Shown: positions 1 to 10,576 of the stretch, in pieces
How positions within the stretch are numbered: the first letter of the stretch is position 1
Layout of the letters: every line of letters starts with the position of its first letter
Source of the DNA: Viola odorata
Taxonomy: Eukaryota > Streptophyta > Magnoliopsida > Malpighiales > Violaceae
Direction: 5' to 3'
Assembly: GCA_963691705.1 (NCBI GenBank)
Contig: OY829540.1
Span: 49,016,158-49,080,157 of the forward strand
DNA length: 64,000 nt
Position numbers and translations under genes: made by a program
Notes under the pieces: generated by a model
Told to the model about the DNA's origin: nothing
Seen by the model: only the letters and a program-made list of their open reading frames with translations
Database searches by the model: none

Positions 1-1844
1 CCTTAGAGAGGAAAGCTTCCCGTTCGGCCGCGGACGATAATATCTGGGCAGCCAATAAAGCGGAAACCTCGTCCGAGCCATCGCCCCCAATAGCCGCTAA
101 GCCTGTGTTACGAAAATCATACAAGCCAACTTGGTGAGTCATAGTGCCTGACTCGCCCATTGGACTTAGATCCGCAGCAAAATTGAAGGCGGTGGCCCCT
201 TCGCCAGAACGCTGCGACAAGGGAATGCTCGAAGGGACAAACACCAGGGGAACGAGAGGGTGAACCTGTGTAGAAGGGCCCCCTTAGACGATGTAGGAAC
301 CGTGGGGATGGTAGCCCGAAAAGTCCTGTAAACCCTCTTGATAGTCCAAGTTACGACCATATGAGTGAACAGGCCCACCGAAAGAATTGGGCGAAGCCCC
401 GAAAGACTCAGCCGTATCCATGTTTATCATAAACTCAGAGGGGTGATTCTGGCAAACATCCGTAGAAATGAAGGCGCTGTCAGGTCGCACATCCGTCGCA
501 GTGATAGTAGAGGATAAGCTTCCACCCTCACCCTCCGGCCGAGGTCTCTTCTTGGAACCACCCAGCACATAACCCATGTCCATATCTCCTATGGGAGATG
601 CGGAAGTAGAAACAGTAACAGTATCCTGCAAAGAACCCAGTATAAAATGCAGATAAGAGAAACGAGTGAAATGGCGACAGACATCAATATACAACATATC
701 GCGGCCAAAAAGCACACTCACAACAGCAGTGTTAAGAGGAGGTGCTTCCGAAGAAGGAGTGAGAGCGGCAACACTTCTCGTTCTTTTCTTCTTTTTTCCT
801 TTGGCAAGGGCCTTAGGGACTTTAGAAGAAGATGGCTGAACAGGAGGGGCAGCGACGGTCACGATGGGGATACCTGAAGGGATGTCGGTATTTCCCTCAC
901 CAACTGAGGAAGAGGATACTTGAGCAAGGCTCACGGAAGCAGCAGGTAGTACAGTTGGGTTATCAGTAGCTTCCGTGGTGGCGGCCCTCTCTTTTTCTTC
1001 TCTCTCCTGGGCCCTTTTCAGTCGTCTCTTAACGCTTTCAGGCTTGTAATTGGGATCCGTCGCTGCATGATCGCAAAATAACATTAGCATTAGTATCAGC
1101 GGTAATAAGGAAGGAAGCAATACGACACTCACGTCTAACGCAGTCCTTGATATCAGCCCCGCATGCTAGATAATGGATGTGAACGCTGATTTCCAGTTGA
1201 AGCAATTTGTCTAGCCAGCCTTGTTCCCGCTGAGGAAGGCTCTCCGGCCGGCCCCAGACGTTATCCTTGATGTCTTGGTTAAACCCAGATCACCACCAGG
1301 AACCAGGAGCTTCAGGAAGATTTATCACAAAGAACTCCTTTTTCTAAGCCTCAACGGAAGACTCGATGTGGAGGAGTTTCCAAGTAAAAGACTTGAGTGA
1401 ATCATCATCGTATCGGGGAGATATCGTTATCACACCCCGACACTTCATCAGCTTAAAAACCGACTTAAGCAACAAAAGAAAAGGGAAAGTAATCCCCTTA
1501 TATTTACAAAGTTCCAGAAAGGCACAAACACAACAATATGCATTTGGAGCTAATTGGACGGGATTCAAATTGCAGGCAACAAGCAATTGTTTTATGAAAG
1601 GGTCGATGGGAAGCCGGAAACCATAACGGAACATTTGTGCGTACAGAACCCTACGTTTGCCCGTCAAATTGTTGTTCAAGCGTATCGACTCAGGGGCAAC
1701 GGTGACCTTATAACCGTCAGGGATAACAGCATTATGTGCGGCTAAATGCTCATTGAGAGCGATTTCAGAGGTGATACTGCTAACCGTAATATCCATCTTT
1801 TTCTCATCGGTAGACTTTAACTCAGGGCGGCGAGTCTTGGCCAT
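1..1844 (-). pseudogene. Z aORF4: antisense PF04195-type gene, three exons, left end outside the window
   Basis: Exon 1 is 1133-1844 (ATG at 1844), intron 1 is 1063-1132 (70 bp), exon 2 is 722-1062, intron 2 is 626-721 (96 bp), and exon 3 runs from 625 off the left edge. Donors read GTGAGTG and acceptors end GCAG. Both introns sit at the same place and phase as in E. Exon 1 encodes the N-terminal domain with the motif GFRLPIDPF and an ISPRYDDDSLKSFTWK-like block. Exon 2 is a charged, basic region. Exon 3 is low-complexity and would lead into a coiled coil. One TGG-to-TAG nonsense change interrupts exon 1 near 1344. The function is unknown; the family is known only as transposon-associated in plants. 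Confidence 0.75.
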
Positions 1845-2469
1845 GGCAGAAAATAAAAAGTAAAGACGAAGAAGATGATGGAAGAAAATAGGAAATACCT
1901 TTAGAGAAAAAGCACTTCGAGAGCCTTGAATGGTGGAAAGAAAACAAGACGGCTAGAGAGAGTATGAAGAAAGCAGGATGATAAAAGTAAGAAAAAGAAA
2001 TAAGTGTTGGTTTTTATAACCCTAGTGGTCAAAGGAAACGACGGACGCTGCAGTCATTGCGTGAGAGCGTCACAAGGAACAGACTCAAGCAATGAGTACA
2101 ATTCTAGAGAAGCGCGACAGCGCTTCGATTTTGCTAAAATTCTAGAGCACGTTAGCCCGTGGCGTCATAAAAAATGGACACGTGTGTCTGCGCCATCACG
2201 ACTTTTCTCTCGCATTAATAAGGGGATCGTGAGCATTAAATGCACTGAAAAGCATAAATGATTTTCTGGAATAAGACAAGAGCGATATTGCAACAATCGA
2301 GATAACGCAGGAAAGCGAAATGAAGATCAGTTATTATGAATAAAGTACAGATATCGTTGCACGATAAGGCGTTATTACAAGACAGAAAAAGCAAATAAAG
2401 AGGAAAATCCTCTAAAGGGTCAATCTTGACCATTCATTGGTCGCCACGGATATCGCAGCCACCATTCCC
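1845..2469 (-). promoter_or_regulatory. Z spacer: putative aORF4 promoter and aORF3 3' end
   Basis: There is no credible gene here. On the minus strand a TATA-like box TTATAAAAA lies at 2011-2019 inside the word AGGGTTATA, about 170 bp upstream of the aORF4 ATG. The same box occurs at the same distance in A, B and E. The part near 2300-2469 would be the 3' untranslated region of aORF3. Confidence 0.5.
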
Positions 2470-4012
2470 CTACTCCCCTCTGAAAGAAAGAAAATCTCCC
2501 TCGCTTTCGCCTAAATCCTTTATCTTCTTGGAGGCATAATAAGCCAACTTAGATGGATCAACAGTTCCCTGGCGATGGAGATTCGTAAATCCGATGATAC
2601 AGACTTCCGGGATCTTATTTTTCCACCAGGCTATCTTCGAGGGTACCTTGGCCAAATCCGCGTTGCGGGACGATATCTCTTCGTGAAGGAAAGAGTTTCT
2701 TTTGTCGGCCGCCACCAATTCCGCCTCCAGCAGTTCTATCTTAGCCTTCCCTTTTGACTTTTCTCGCGCGAGCTCGGCGCGACACTCATTCAACTCTGCC
2801 CGGATTCGATCTTGAAGCTTTGACAGCTCTGTTACCTTCGCCAAAACGGCGTCTAGTTGTACTTTTGAATCGGGGGAGCGCCGAACTTTGTCGCTCTGAT
2901 CCTCAAGAAAATAGTGCAACTCGCGGAAGCTGGCCAACATGTCGTTCAGAAGGCGTGAGTGCTGAACTTCAGGGGGATGTCACAGGAACTCTTCCTTGTC
3001 CTTCGAAGAACTGAACATTTGGCCCACTATAGAACCTAGTGGCTCATCTCGCGATAGCGGATCCGATTTCCCTAAAGCGCGAAGCCCATTAGTCCCAAAA
3101 GATCCAGCTGGTATGCGACATTTCCTTGAGGACTTTGAGGGGAAAGATTGGCGATATAGGGAGGAGAACAAATTTTTGCGGAATTACCAATGCCCGAAAT
3201 TGAAGAAAGGAATAAGGGCTGAGGTTTCCTCGGGAGAAGATTAAGAGGAACACTTGGGTTCGAAACTGACACGGTCATATCCGGAATACAGGAAGAGATC
3301 GGAGAATCAGGGCCACCGGGCGGCAAGGTGATTCCACCGCCGCTGAAACCTCATTAGCTTTGGAAGGAATGGCAGAAGACACCTTGACAACCTCCGCTAC
3401 TTGCGAGGTACTCGCGACATGAGAAGTGTCAACCTCCACGATAGGAACTGCGTTAACTTCCCTCAAGGGAGGAATCGGTGGACCAGTCTTCTCTCTCTGG
3501 ATTTTCTTTCGGAGATGCTCCGTCTCGACAACCATCTCTTCGCTATCGTCCTCGGTTGACTCCGCCGCGGAATCATTTTTTCTCGCCCTAAGCTTCACTC
3601 GTTGGGCAAGGGTGGCGTGACGTAGTTCGGAACCGTCATTCATGCTCTCGCTATCGCTGTCAACTATTCCAGTCACAGGACGACTCGGAGTCACTCCCCT
3701 GCCCCGAGGCAGCAACCAATTCTCAAGAAAGCGAGAAGGTTGAGCGGAAGCACTGCGTGTTGCGACAGTCTTAATTCTCCTTCTCCTCGGCGGAATAGTC
3801 GGATGGCTGGAACTTTCAAGCAGTGGAGAAGGAGGTAACGTCTGAAGCGGTACCATGTTTAGAGGAGCATTTTTCCTCATCCTCTTGTGACCCCGCCGGC
3901 GGACGAACGGCCTCCATGGAGGCGACGGAGGAGGATTGTCTGAATCTGGCGAAGTCGGAGGAGTTGGCAGAGAATCCCGCGCAGCAGTATCCAAAAAATA
4001 AGAATCGGCCAT
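2470..4012 (-). pseudogene. Z aORF2-aORF3 chimera: aORF2 N-terminus fused to aORF3 exon 2
   Basis: The minus-strand frame starts at ATG 4012 with the aORF2 start (MADSYFLDTAARDS, then a PTPPTSPDSDNPPP-type stretch). Near 3865 it switches without a stop to the start of aORF3 exon 2 (PLNMVPLQTLPPSP). A deletion has therefore removed the rest of aORF2, its 3' region, the aORF3 promoter and the whole PF04195-type exon 1. Downstream are the NWL motif common to aORF3 proteins, acidic and proline-rich segments, and the C-terminal coiled coil (2470-2940). A frameshift near 3090 and a CGA-to-TGA change near 2980 break the frame. E keeps the unfused arrangement and shows what was lost. Confidence 0.75.
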
Positions 4013-4492
4013 GAGCTCGCAGGCAGCCTGCCAAGAGGAAAAATAAGCAAGAAGATGAATGGAAAAATGGGATAGGATCCCATTAAATAGCAAAAAAATG
4101 GGGAGAAGTTTTTTGATCATCCGGCGCGACTCTTGAGAACTGTCACGCGTACAACCTGGAGTGCAAATCTAGATTTACAGTCATGCCTGTCGAAACCTCC
4201 ACAGATCGAGGAAAATCGAAACTTTACCCAATCAGTTGACACTGAAACAGCGATGCAAAATTAATGCAGAACGGTTAGCGAGGAAACCGTCGTGAAAAGG
4301 CCATCCAATGACTGACTCGTTTTCAGTTGGGCTGAGGATTCCTCCAATCGGAAAAGGACAAAGGGAACATTGAAGAAGAAGAACAGTTGCAAAGGGCATA
4401 ATAAAACAGTTTCTTTATTATGGCCTAACGGCCGAAAAGTACAGCTGCGTAAATAGAAAAAGAAAAAAAAGGCTCAAAGGGAGCAACCGCCG
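4013..4492 (-). promoter_or_regulatory. Z spacer: putative aORF2 promoter and internal copy of the pre-LTR motif
   Basis: The minus strand carries CTATTTAATG at 4081-4090, about 72 bp upstream of the aORF2 start; the same word occurs at this distance in A and E, and TATATAA replaces it in B and D. At 4316-4333 is a copy of the motif TTTTCAGTTGGGCT, which otherwise stands directly in front of every 3' LTR here. Near 4420 an AT-rich stretch with TTTATTATGGCC and a GGCC-TAAC-GGCC inverted repeat lies where aORF1 transcripts should end. Confidence 0.45.
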
Positions 4493-4871
4493 TCAGGCGT
4501 CAGAGCCAGCATCCTCGGGTATGTCGGGAATGTCTCTCAGGGAGTCCATGACCAGAGTAAAGTCAGTAGAGGTGACCCTCATCCCCTTCAAGCAGCAACC
4601 CAGCATGTCCTTGCGCTGCTGCAGCATGGCGATCACCACTTGAATCCGAGCGATGGAGGTGGCCAGCTTCGACACGCTCTCTAAAGGACTGAAATCCTCC
4701 AGAGATGTAGCTCCCAGCCTGGAATGGAGTGGGGTCAGCATCCCTTGCAACTCCAAGATGTCCTCGGAGGTCTTGATCAGCATGTTCTCCAGGAACCCAA
4801 CGTCACCATCATTGATGGTTCTTGAGAGTATGACCCTTGGAAAGGAGTAAATTTTTGGTCAAATGATCCAT
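4493..4871 (-). pseudogene. Z aORF1: small helical antisense protein, one frameshift
   Basis: ATG at 4871 begins MDHLTKN, matching E aORF1 (63228-63605) almost throughout. A one-base insertion near 4820 throws the first 30 codons out of frame; the remainder (4493-4783) is open. The protein is predicted to be mostly helical, with the conserved block QQRKDMLGCCLKGMR near its centre and an acidic end (EDAGSDA). No known family is recognised. On the minus strand TATAAATCT at 4925-4933 lies about 55 bp upstream of the start. Confidence 0.7.
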
Positions 4872-5883
4872 GAGGAAGATTATGAAAGAAAAAGATGAGA
4901 TGAACTTGAGTGGAGAAAGCTCTCAGATTTATAGGCTCCGAGAAATGGGCCTTCGGAAAGAGGAAGTCCTCAAAAGACGAGCCGCCCCATTACCATTAAA
5001 GATCGATGGACCTGAGGCGGGAACGAGGATCGACGTTTGTATGCTGCTAACAATGCAGGTACTCGAGAGGAGTACGAGCTAGAATCCTAGAAAACGCGAA
5101 GGAGCGCGATATTACGGGTGGCCATGACGTAAAAGCCGTACGATTGTAGGTATCCACAGTGTAAGGCCGCATCGATGTCGCAGGTAGCTCCTAGCAGTGT
5201 AAAGGCTCGCCGATATCGCGGGTATTTGGTGGTATAAAGCCGCACAAATCGTAGGCAGCCGATGGTGTAAAACCGCATCAATATCGCTGACTCCATGAGC
5301 GGAAAAGAAAGAAAGAACCCGCGTGTTCTCAAAATCCCTGTAAGTATAAAGTTTACTAATATCTCAGTAGAATGTCTATCTCCTCTACATGTTTGCAGTT
5401 CGCCCGAAATGCCGATGGACCCGGAACGTATGTGAACCTAACTCAACAGTAGGAACCTGGTCGCAGTCTGCGGCGACGTCAACAGTGGTCCGTCAGCATC
5501 GATAACTCTCCTACAGCACGGATGAGTTTGCAACCTTCTAAGCACTACTGATGGCCCAGGCCTGTTAGTACCGCTAGGCGAAAATGACATCCTAATGGTT
5601 CTGGACGAGTTAGTGGCGTCTCTCGCTGAATTCCTTGGCACCCCATAAGGACGGGTCTTTGGACAAGCACGAAGACCGGAACCCGCTTGCTAGGAGGAAA
5701 GCTCCCGATCTAGGCGCTGCCTAACATTCAATTGTTCTTTGCCGTATCGAAGGAGACAAAGAAGCTCGGAGATTCTGCAAATATATCGCCATAAGGAGGA
5801 ATGGACCCTCACCTAAGATACCAGACATGGACAGGGAATGACAGCCCTTGGTAAACACCCGGGCTTATTTTCAGTTGGGCTTA
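4872..5883. other. Z 3' untranslated region with short repeats and pre-LTR motif
   Basis: No gene is seen. Positions 5090-5290 hold degenerate repeats of 30-45 bp built on a word like GTAAAACCGC followed by AATATTGCAGGTAGC. The same repeat family is present in C (33620-33810), F (51700-51900) and E (63850-64000). The last 35 bases carry the block CCCTTGGTAAACAC, then TTTTCAGTTGGGCTTA, then the LTR. No ordinary polypurine tract is visible next to the LTR. Confidence 0.55.
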
Positions 5884-6446
5884 TGATAACAATTAAGACA
5901 ATCCCAAGGACATTGCTGTAATTATGATCCTTACCGAGGGTGGAATCCTATAGCCTTATCGGACACCTAAAGCTATCGCTATTGAACTATGAGGTGTTTT
6001 CTGGGATGGTCGACATCAGCGGGGGGGAGGTCTCACGTGTCTCTAGACGCACGACATCATCCCATCCCAGGGGACCCATGGAGTTATCGCCCCCGACATC
6101 ATCATGGGTATCTCCCCCGGCACCCTCCTCAGAGGCATCGCCCATGACGTCACCTAGGGTATCGCCCGTAACGTCATCCAGAGCGTTATCTCACCTGGAT
6201 ATCGCCTTTTCGCCCAGATATCGCCTCCAGTGGCCTATAAATACTCTCTCATTTTAAAGCATCAAGTAAGCCAAAAATTACCTATTAGAACCTCTGCTAT
6301 TTTTGAACTGCTTACTGACTTAAGCATCGGAGTGTCTACGCCGGAGCCCCCCCTCCCGCGCTTTGCAGGTGGGTCCGACGTCATCTACAGCGACTCCGAC
6401 CAACAGTAGACATCGTCCCGATCGTCTCGAAGATCGAATCTTATCA
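5884..6446 (+). repeat. Z 3' LTR (563 bp)
   Basis: It starts TGATAACAATTAAG and ends CGAATCTTATCA. TATAAATA lies at 6236-6243, followed about 80 bp later by the block CTGACTTAAGCATCGGAGTG and a GC-rich hairpin shared by all LTRs in the window, here partly mutated. A perfect TGACGTCA occurs near 6144 and related GACGTCAT words lie nearby. It is preceded by the conserved pre-LTR motif, so it is the 3' LTR of Z and not a solo LTR. Confidence 0.88.
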
Positions 6447-6796
6447 CCTACCTAGGTAACGTCTACCCCCATACATATATCTAACGCAACGATAGCACAC
6501 TCTATCAACAGGGAACTCTAACCCCCCCTAACGGGCGCGTTGGCACCACGTGACCAAGATCACCCAGAAAATACTCCTCTTTTGCCTATAAATACCTCCG
6601 CCACAAAGGAGGAAGGTAAGCCTAAGATTGCTAGCAAAAACTCTACTATTTCCACAGCTCTTACTGACTTAAGCATCGGAGTGTTTACGCCGGAGACCCC
6701 CTCCGACGCTTCGCAGGTACATCGGGCGCCAAGGACAGTCGACCCCAAGAACTATATTCCTCTACTACCCGTCAGCAACGAGTCCGAATCTTATCA
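6447..6796 (+). repeat. A 5' LTR, right part only
   Basis: The sequence from CCTACCTAGG to CGAATCTTATCA matches 40651-41003 of the A 3' LTR. The left 230 bp or so is missing because Z lies between. TATAAATA is at 6587-6594, and the CTGACTTAAGC block with the GCCGGAG hairpin follows at 6664-6710. The core promoter and transcript start region are thus retained, but any upstream elements are displaced by Z. Confidence 0.85.
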
Positions 6797-6799
6797 AAT

Positions 6800-6817
6800 T
6801 GGTGCTTTCATTGAGAG
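6800..6817 (+). other. A primer binding site
   Basis: TGGTGCTTTCATTGAGAG begins three bases after the LTR end. It is shared, with small changes, by B and C. It should pair with the 3' end of a host tRNA; I could not assign which tRNA from memory. Confidence 0.7.
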
Positions 6818-6881
6818 CTTTGGTTTTATTAAGTGAGCATCCTTAATAGCCAAGCTCTATTTTCTGGAAATTTAGAGGATT

Positions 6882-8655
6882 ATGGATTTCGACTCAGATC
6901 CCGCGTTGTCCTAGTCATCTAGCCTTCCATTTTCTACTCGTAGGTGACTTTTCCCTTTTGCCACCACTGACGCTTCCATCATGGTGCAAGAAGTTCCGCC
7001 AGGCATGTCGGATCCCTCTTTCGAGCAAACAGCGGGAGCATTTGCATCCCAGGCGTGTACTCCTTTATCCCAAATAGCGGTACCCAGTTATTCTATCCCC
7101 CATTCGAGGGCACCCGCGGTAGATGGCACGAGCAATCCTCTTGCGAATTCAATATCGTCCCTCCGAGCCCAACTAGACCAGCTGACAGAATTAGCCGCAG
7201 GATTTACGCCTCATGTTTCAGGACCTAGTGTGCCTTCTCATATAGTCTTTACTCCATCCATCGTCACTGACCGACCATTGTCACCTCGACAATCTAGAGG
7301 TTTTCCGTTATCCCTACCTTTGACATCAGCCCCTGTCAATGTCATGCAACTTGTGCATAGACGCGCTGAACCGATTGAGCAGCATAGGAGGGAGTTCCTG
7401 TTCCTGAGGGGGAACGATGGAACGGTGAATATAGAGATCATTGGGATAACAGGCGAGATGGGATGTTCAGGGATCCATCTCCTAGGCATAGTGAGAGGTC
7501 GAGTAGCAGGAGACATCGAACTCGAACGCCAAGAAGTCACAGTCGATCTCCCAGGCGGCATCGTGAGTATGACTTTCGAGCTTAAAGGCAGCCTAACGAG
7601 CCTTCTCCTCCTCATCAACCGCAGGGGATTCCTGATGATAACATTGGTCAGCCGTTCAGCCACCGCGTGAGGCATCACAGTGTCAATCGGCAAGTAAAAC
7701 TTCCTGCAGAATCATATGACGGCACAAAGGATCCTATTTCTTACCTCAATAAGGTGAAAGATTTCGTACAGTTTCAAACCCATAGTGATGCCGCGTTATG
7801 TCAAATTTTTGTTATGACGCTATTAGGTGTAGCACGTCTATGGTTTGAGGGACTTCCGGCAGGTTCCATTAATAATTTTTCCCAACTGGAAGCTAAATTT
7901 CGGAGCCGGTTCAGCACGGTTGTCCCTATTAGAAAATCTGTGGCAGCATTATTCGATATTCATCGAAAGCCACAAGAATTCTTGAAGGATTTCCTGAGTC
8001 GTTTTGATCTTGAGATGTCGCTAACGCTAGGAGTTACCATTGACTTCGCTATGGAAGCTTTGAAACGTAATTGCCGTTATGGGAAATTATGAGATACTTT
8101 AATGGTGGACCCACCGTTGACTTTAGATGATTATGGACAACGAAAAGACCACATTCCCAGATCCTCAAACTGGCAGAGGGGTAACTTCTCGAGAGGAAGA
8201 TCCGGGAATTCCCCTACCAGAAGGCAAATGGATCCACCCAAGGGGTGAATAAATGACCCTGACCTTCCTTCCCTCATACTTCCAAGAGCAGAAATTTTAG
8301 CAATAGTTCAGCAGCGAAACCTGCCTATCCGTTATCCAGCTCCTGTGAAACCAGGGGTAATTATGGGAGAAAGGGAAAATGCGTTCTGCAAGTTCCATAA
8401 AGTTAAAGGGCACTCTACGGATGTGTGCAGAGAATTGAAACTAGTGATAGAGCGCTTAGTTGAAGAGGGCTACCTCGGAGAATTTGCCACTAAAGTAAGG
8501 GAGGAAGTCAGGAGCAATCCAACGGATAAAGCGACTAGTGACAGGCAAGCACCTTCTTACGCCACGGGAGCCAACTCCATCCCTATTGGAAGAAATAAAG
8601 AAACATTTGTGATTAGCGAGGATGATGTTCCTATGATCAATATTATAGCGGGAGG
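6882..8655 (+). pseudogene. A gag, first part, ended by the hAT insertion
   Basis: The start (ATG 6882, MDFDSDPALS) matches B and E gag starts, but stop codons follow within 15 codons. Recognisable parts in order are an N-terminal helical region (about 7130-7290), an arginine/serine-rich stretch (about 7470-7560), the capsid-like domain (7670-8092, containing KLPAESYDGTKDPIS), and a zinc-knuckle-like C-x2-H-x4-H-x4-C (8387-8430). A TGA at 8090 and a deletion of roughly 50 codons near 8130 remove the hinge between capsid and knuckle. The hAT element enters at 8656 inside the conserved AGG motif of the gag-protease linker. Gag would form the particle; this copy cannot. Confidence 0.8.
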
Positions 8656-9665
8656 TAGGGAAGGCAATGGAGCGGGTATGGAGCGGGTAAGGCACTATCC
8701 ATACCCGCACCCGCAAATTTGCGGGTAATCCATACCCGCACCCGCACCCGCGCGGTGCGGGTAAAAGGAGAGAAATTGTACCCGCGAATTACCCACGGAT
8801 TACCCGCGAATACCCGCAAATTTTTTACAATACAATAGTTAATAAGTTATAATTAACTCAAGTAAATATTGATATTGAACTATACAATTAACTCAAGTAA
8901 ATATAAGGAGTACGTTTAACAAATATCTAGCACACGTCAAAACTCAAAAAATGTCGAATAAATATAAATATTCAAGTATCGAATATGACTTATGAGCATA
9001 ACATATACATATAACTATACAATTGTAATTGGTAGTATGTTTTTTTCTTTATTCTCCTTATTTAAAATGTTATGCATATAATTTTAATTGTAATCGGTAG
9101 TATGTTATTATTCTTCTTATTAAAAGTTTATGCATATATTTTTAATTTTAATTGGTAGTATGTTTTTTTCCTTATTCTCCTTATTTAAAATGTTATGCAT
9201 ATAATTTTAATTTTAATTGGTAGTATGTTTTTGTTAATTAATTAGGATAAATTAAGTATTGTAATTCTTTAAAATAGCTGAATTTAGTATTAATATTATT
9301 TTGCAACTAACTACAAAATGGAATAACAATAATACTACCGTATATCTAAGTTTAGTGCAAAGAGAGACAAGTAATTGCTTGTAGTCTAATGGTTAGAATA
9401 TTGCCTTCCAAGCAATAGACCCAGGTTCGAATCCTAGTGGATGCATATTAAGAACATGTATATTTATTTTGCGCGGGTATTTAATACCCGCGGTGCGGGT
9501 ATTTAGTGCGGGTTGCGGTGCGGGTAAAGCACTATCCATACCCGCACTTTACGGGTGCGGGTAAATCCATACCCGCAAAATACCCGCAAACTGCGGGTAA
9601 TACCCACCCGCAATTGCGGGTATCCGGCGGGTATCCATACCCGCGGGTGCAAATTGCCTTCCCTA
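8656..9665. mobile_element. Non-autonomous hAT-type DNA transposon (1010 bp)
   Basis: Perfect 13-bp terminal inverted repeats TAGGGAAGGCAAT (8656-8668) and ATTGCCTTCCCTA (9653-9665) with an 8-bp target duplication are the signature of the hAT superfamily. Both ends are packed with GCGGGTA/TACCCGC words in both orientations (8669-8820 and 9470-9650), which could fold into a long structure. The AT-rich middle contains three degenerate tandem copies of about 75 bp (9020-9235, with GGTAGTATGTTT) and a tRNA-like unit. There is no transposase, so movement would depend on one supplied in trans. Confidence 0.9.
9375..9445 (+). tRNA. tRNA-Gly(UCC)-like sequence, probably a pseudogene
   Basis: The anticodon arm is perfect (ATTGC, loop CTTCCAA with anticodon TCC, GCAAT). 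The Pol III promoter boxes are both intact: A box TAGTCTAATGG at 9382-9392 and B box GGTTCGAATCC at 9424-9434. The T stem has one mismatch. The acceptor stem pairs poorly (TTGCTTG against TGGATGC), which argues against a working tRNA. It lies inside the hAT element, so it was probably carried there. Confidence 0.5.
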
Positions 9666-10576
9666 GCGGGAGGCACTCCATATTTCGATGAACCCATAGC
9701 GTCAGCGCCTGTGACTGGCAATAAACGTAAGAGAGAAAGCACGCTAATGAAAAGTGAAGCGATAAGCGCCTTAGATCGAATGGTGTTATCGTTCTCTAAA
9801 GAGGATGAGAAAGGCGTTGTCTATCCACACAACGATGCGTTGGTAGTCACACCCGTTATCGGCAACCATGGAGTTAGGAGAACCCTTGTTGACAATGAGA
9901 GTGCGGTCAATCTGTTCTCGCTTGAGGCATACAACCTAATGAAGTGTCCTGATAGTGAGCTAACGCCTTGTAAGAAGCCAATAATTGGGGTCCCAATCCT
10001 GGTGGTAGGAGTCACATCGCTACCAGTATACTTCAGAGAGGATACGTCCAAACGGTCAGAGGAACTCTTATTCTTTGTTGTAGACCTATCATTGCCTTAC
10101 AACGCTATACTCGGGCGGCCATACCTCAACCGCTTTGGAGCTGCAATATCGCAAAAACACCTAAAGATGAAATACCCTTCATGGGATGGGGTAGTCTCGA
10201 TCAAAGAAGACCAGAAGTTAGCTGCCGAGTGCTACCTGCTCATGACACAAAAGAGCTGCGATTGTTATGTGTGCATAGCGGATGATCCCTTTGAGGATAG
10301 AGAGGAAAAGCGCACCCAGCCAGTAGACAATATGAGGTCAATTCCCGTTAACGCAGTCAAAGAAGCAAATTTTCAGGTTAGCGAAAAATTGAACTCAGAG
10401 GAGAGCACACAGTTAGCTCGATTATTGAATAAATGCAAAGGAGAATTCACGTAGAGACCAGCAGATATGCCTCGAATCTCGCGAGAAACAGCAGAGCACT
10501 GATTCAACGTTAACCCTAACGCTAAGCCTGTTCAGCAAAAGCGGCGAGCTTTCTCTCTAGAAAAAATGATAGCTAT
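9666..10576 (+). pseudogene. A gag end and aspartic protease, ended by the B insertion
   Basis: The frame resumes at the gag-protease linker after the hAT element. A KRKRE basic stretch near 9725 is followed by the retroviral-type aspartic protease. Its active-site region reads LVDNESAVNLFS, with Glu in place of the Gly that B and E keep (DNGS), so the catalytic motif is damaged. A stop at 10452 (expected TGG) and further changes follow. B enters at 10577 just before the RT domain. The protein would cleave the polyprotein; this copy is dead. Confidence 0.78.

Larger units (their letters stand above)
1..6446 (+). mobile_element. Element Z: Tat-type Ty3/Gypsy retrotransposon, 3' half only
   Basis: The window opens inside the antisense aORF4 gene of this element and runs through its antisense block to a complete 3' LTR (5884-6446). 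Gag-pol and the 5' LTR lie outside the window on the left. The antisense genes match those of element E closely, and the first 30 bases of E match the start of the Z LTR, so Z and E belong to one family. The base after the LTR begins CCTAC, which is followed by the right part of the element A 5' LTR. The A 3' LTR is uninterrupted at this point, so Z inserted into the A LTR. The matching CCTAC copy is predicted to the left of the window. Confidence 0.88.
8648..9673. repeat. 8-bp target duplication of the hAT element
   Basis: GCGGGAGG occurs at 8648-8655 and again at 9666-9673, exactly flanking the element. Removing one copy and the insert restores the gag frame seen in B and E. Confidence 0.9.

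Noticed and set aside
166..378. Minus-strand 70-residue ORF at the left edge
   Set aside because: It is an alternative frame of aORF4 exon 3; the equivalent in E at 57986-58390 is likewise a shadow.
284..1132. A single uninterrupted 282-residue minus-strand protein in Z
   Set aside because: The frame reads through two introns that happen to lack stops; GT-AG borders conserved with E, B and A show it spans parts of three exons.
3823..4014. Plus-strand ORF opposite the aORF2 start in Z
   Set aside because: It is a shadow of the proline- and serine-rich minus-strand frame.
5884..6446. A solo LTR
   Set aside because: It is directly preceded by the pre-LTR motif and the antisense genes of Z, so it is the 3' LTR of that element.
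9375..9445. A working tRNA-Gly gene
   Set aside because: The acceptor stem does not pair well, and the sequence sits inside a DNA transposon; it is kept only as a tRNA-like pseudogene with intact promoter boxes.
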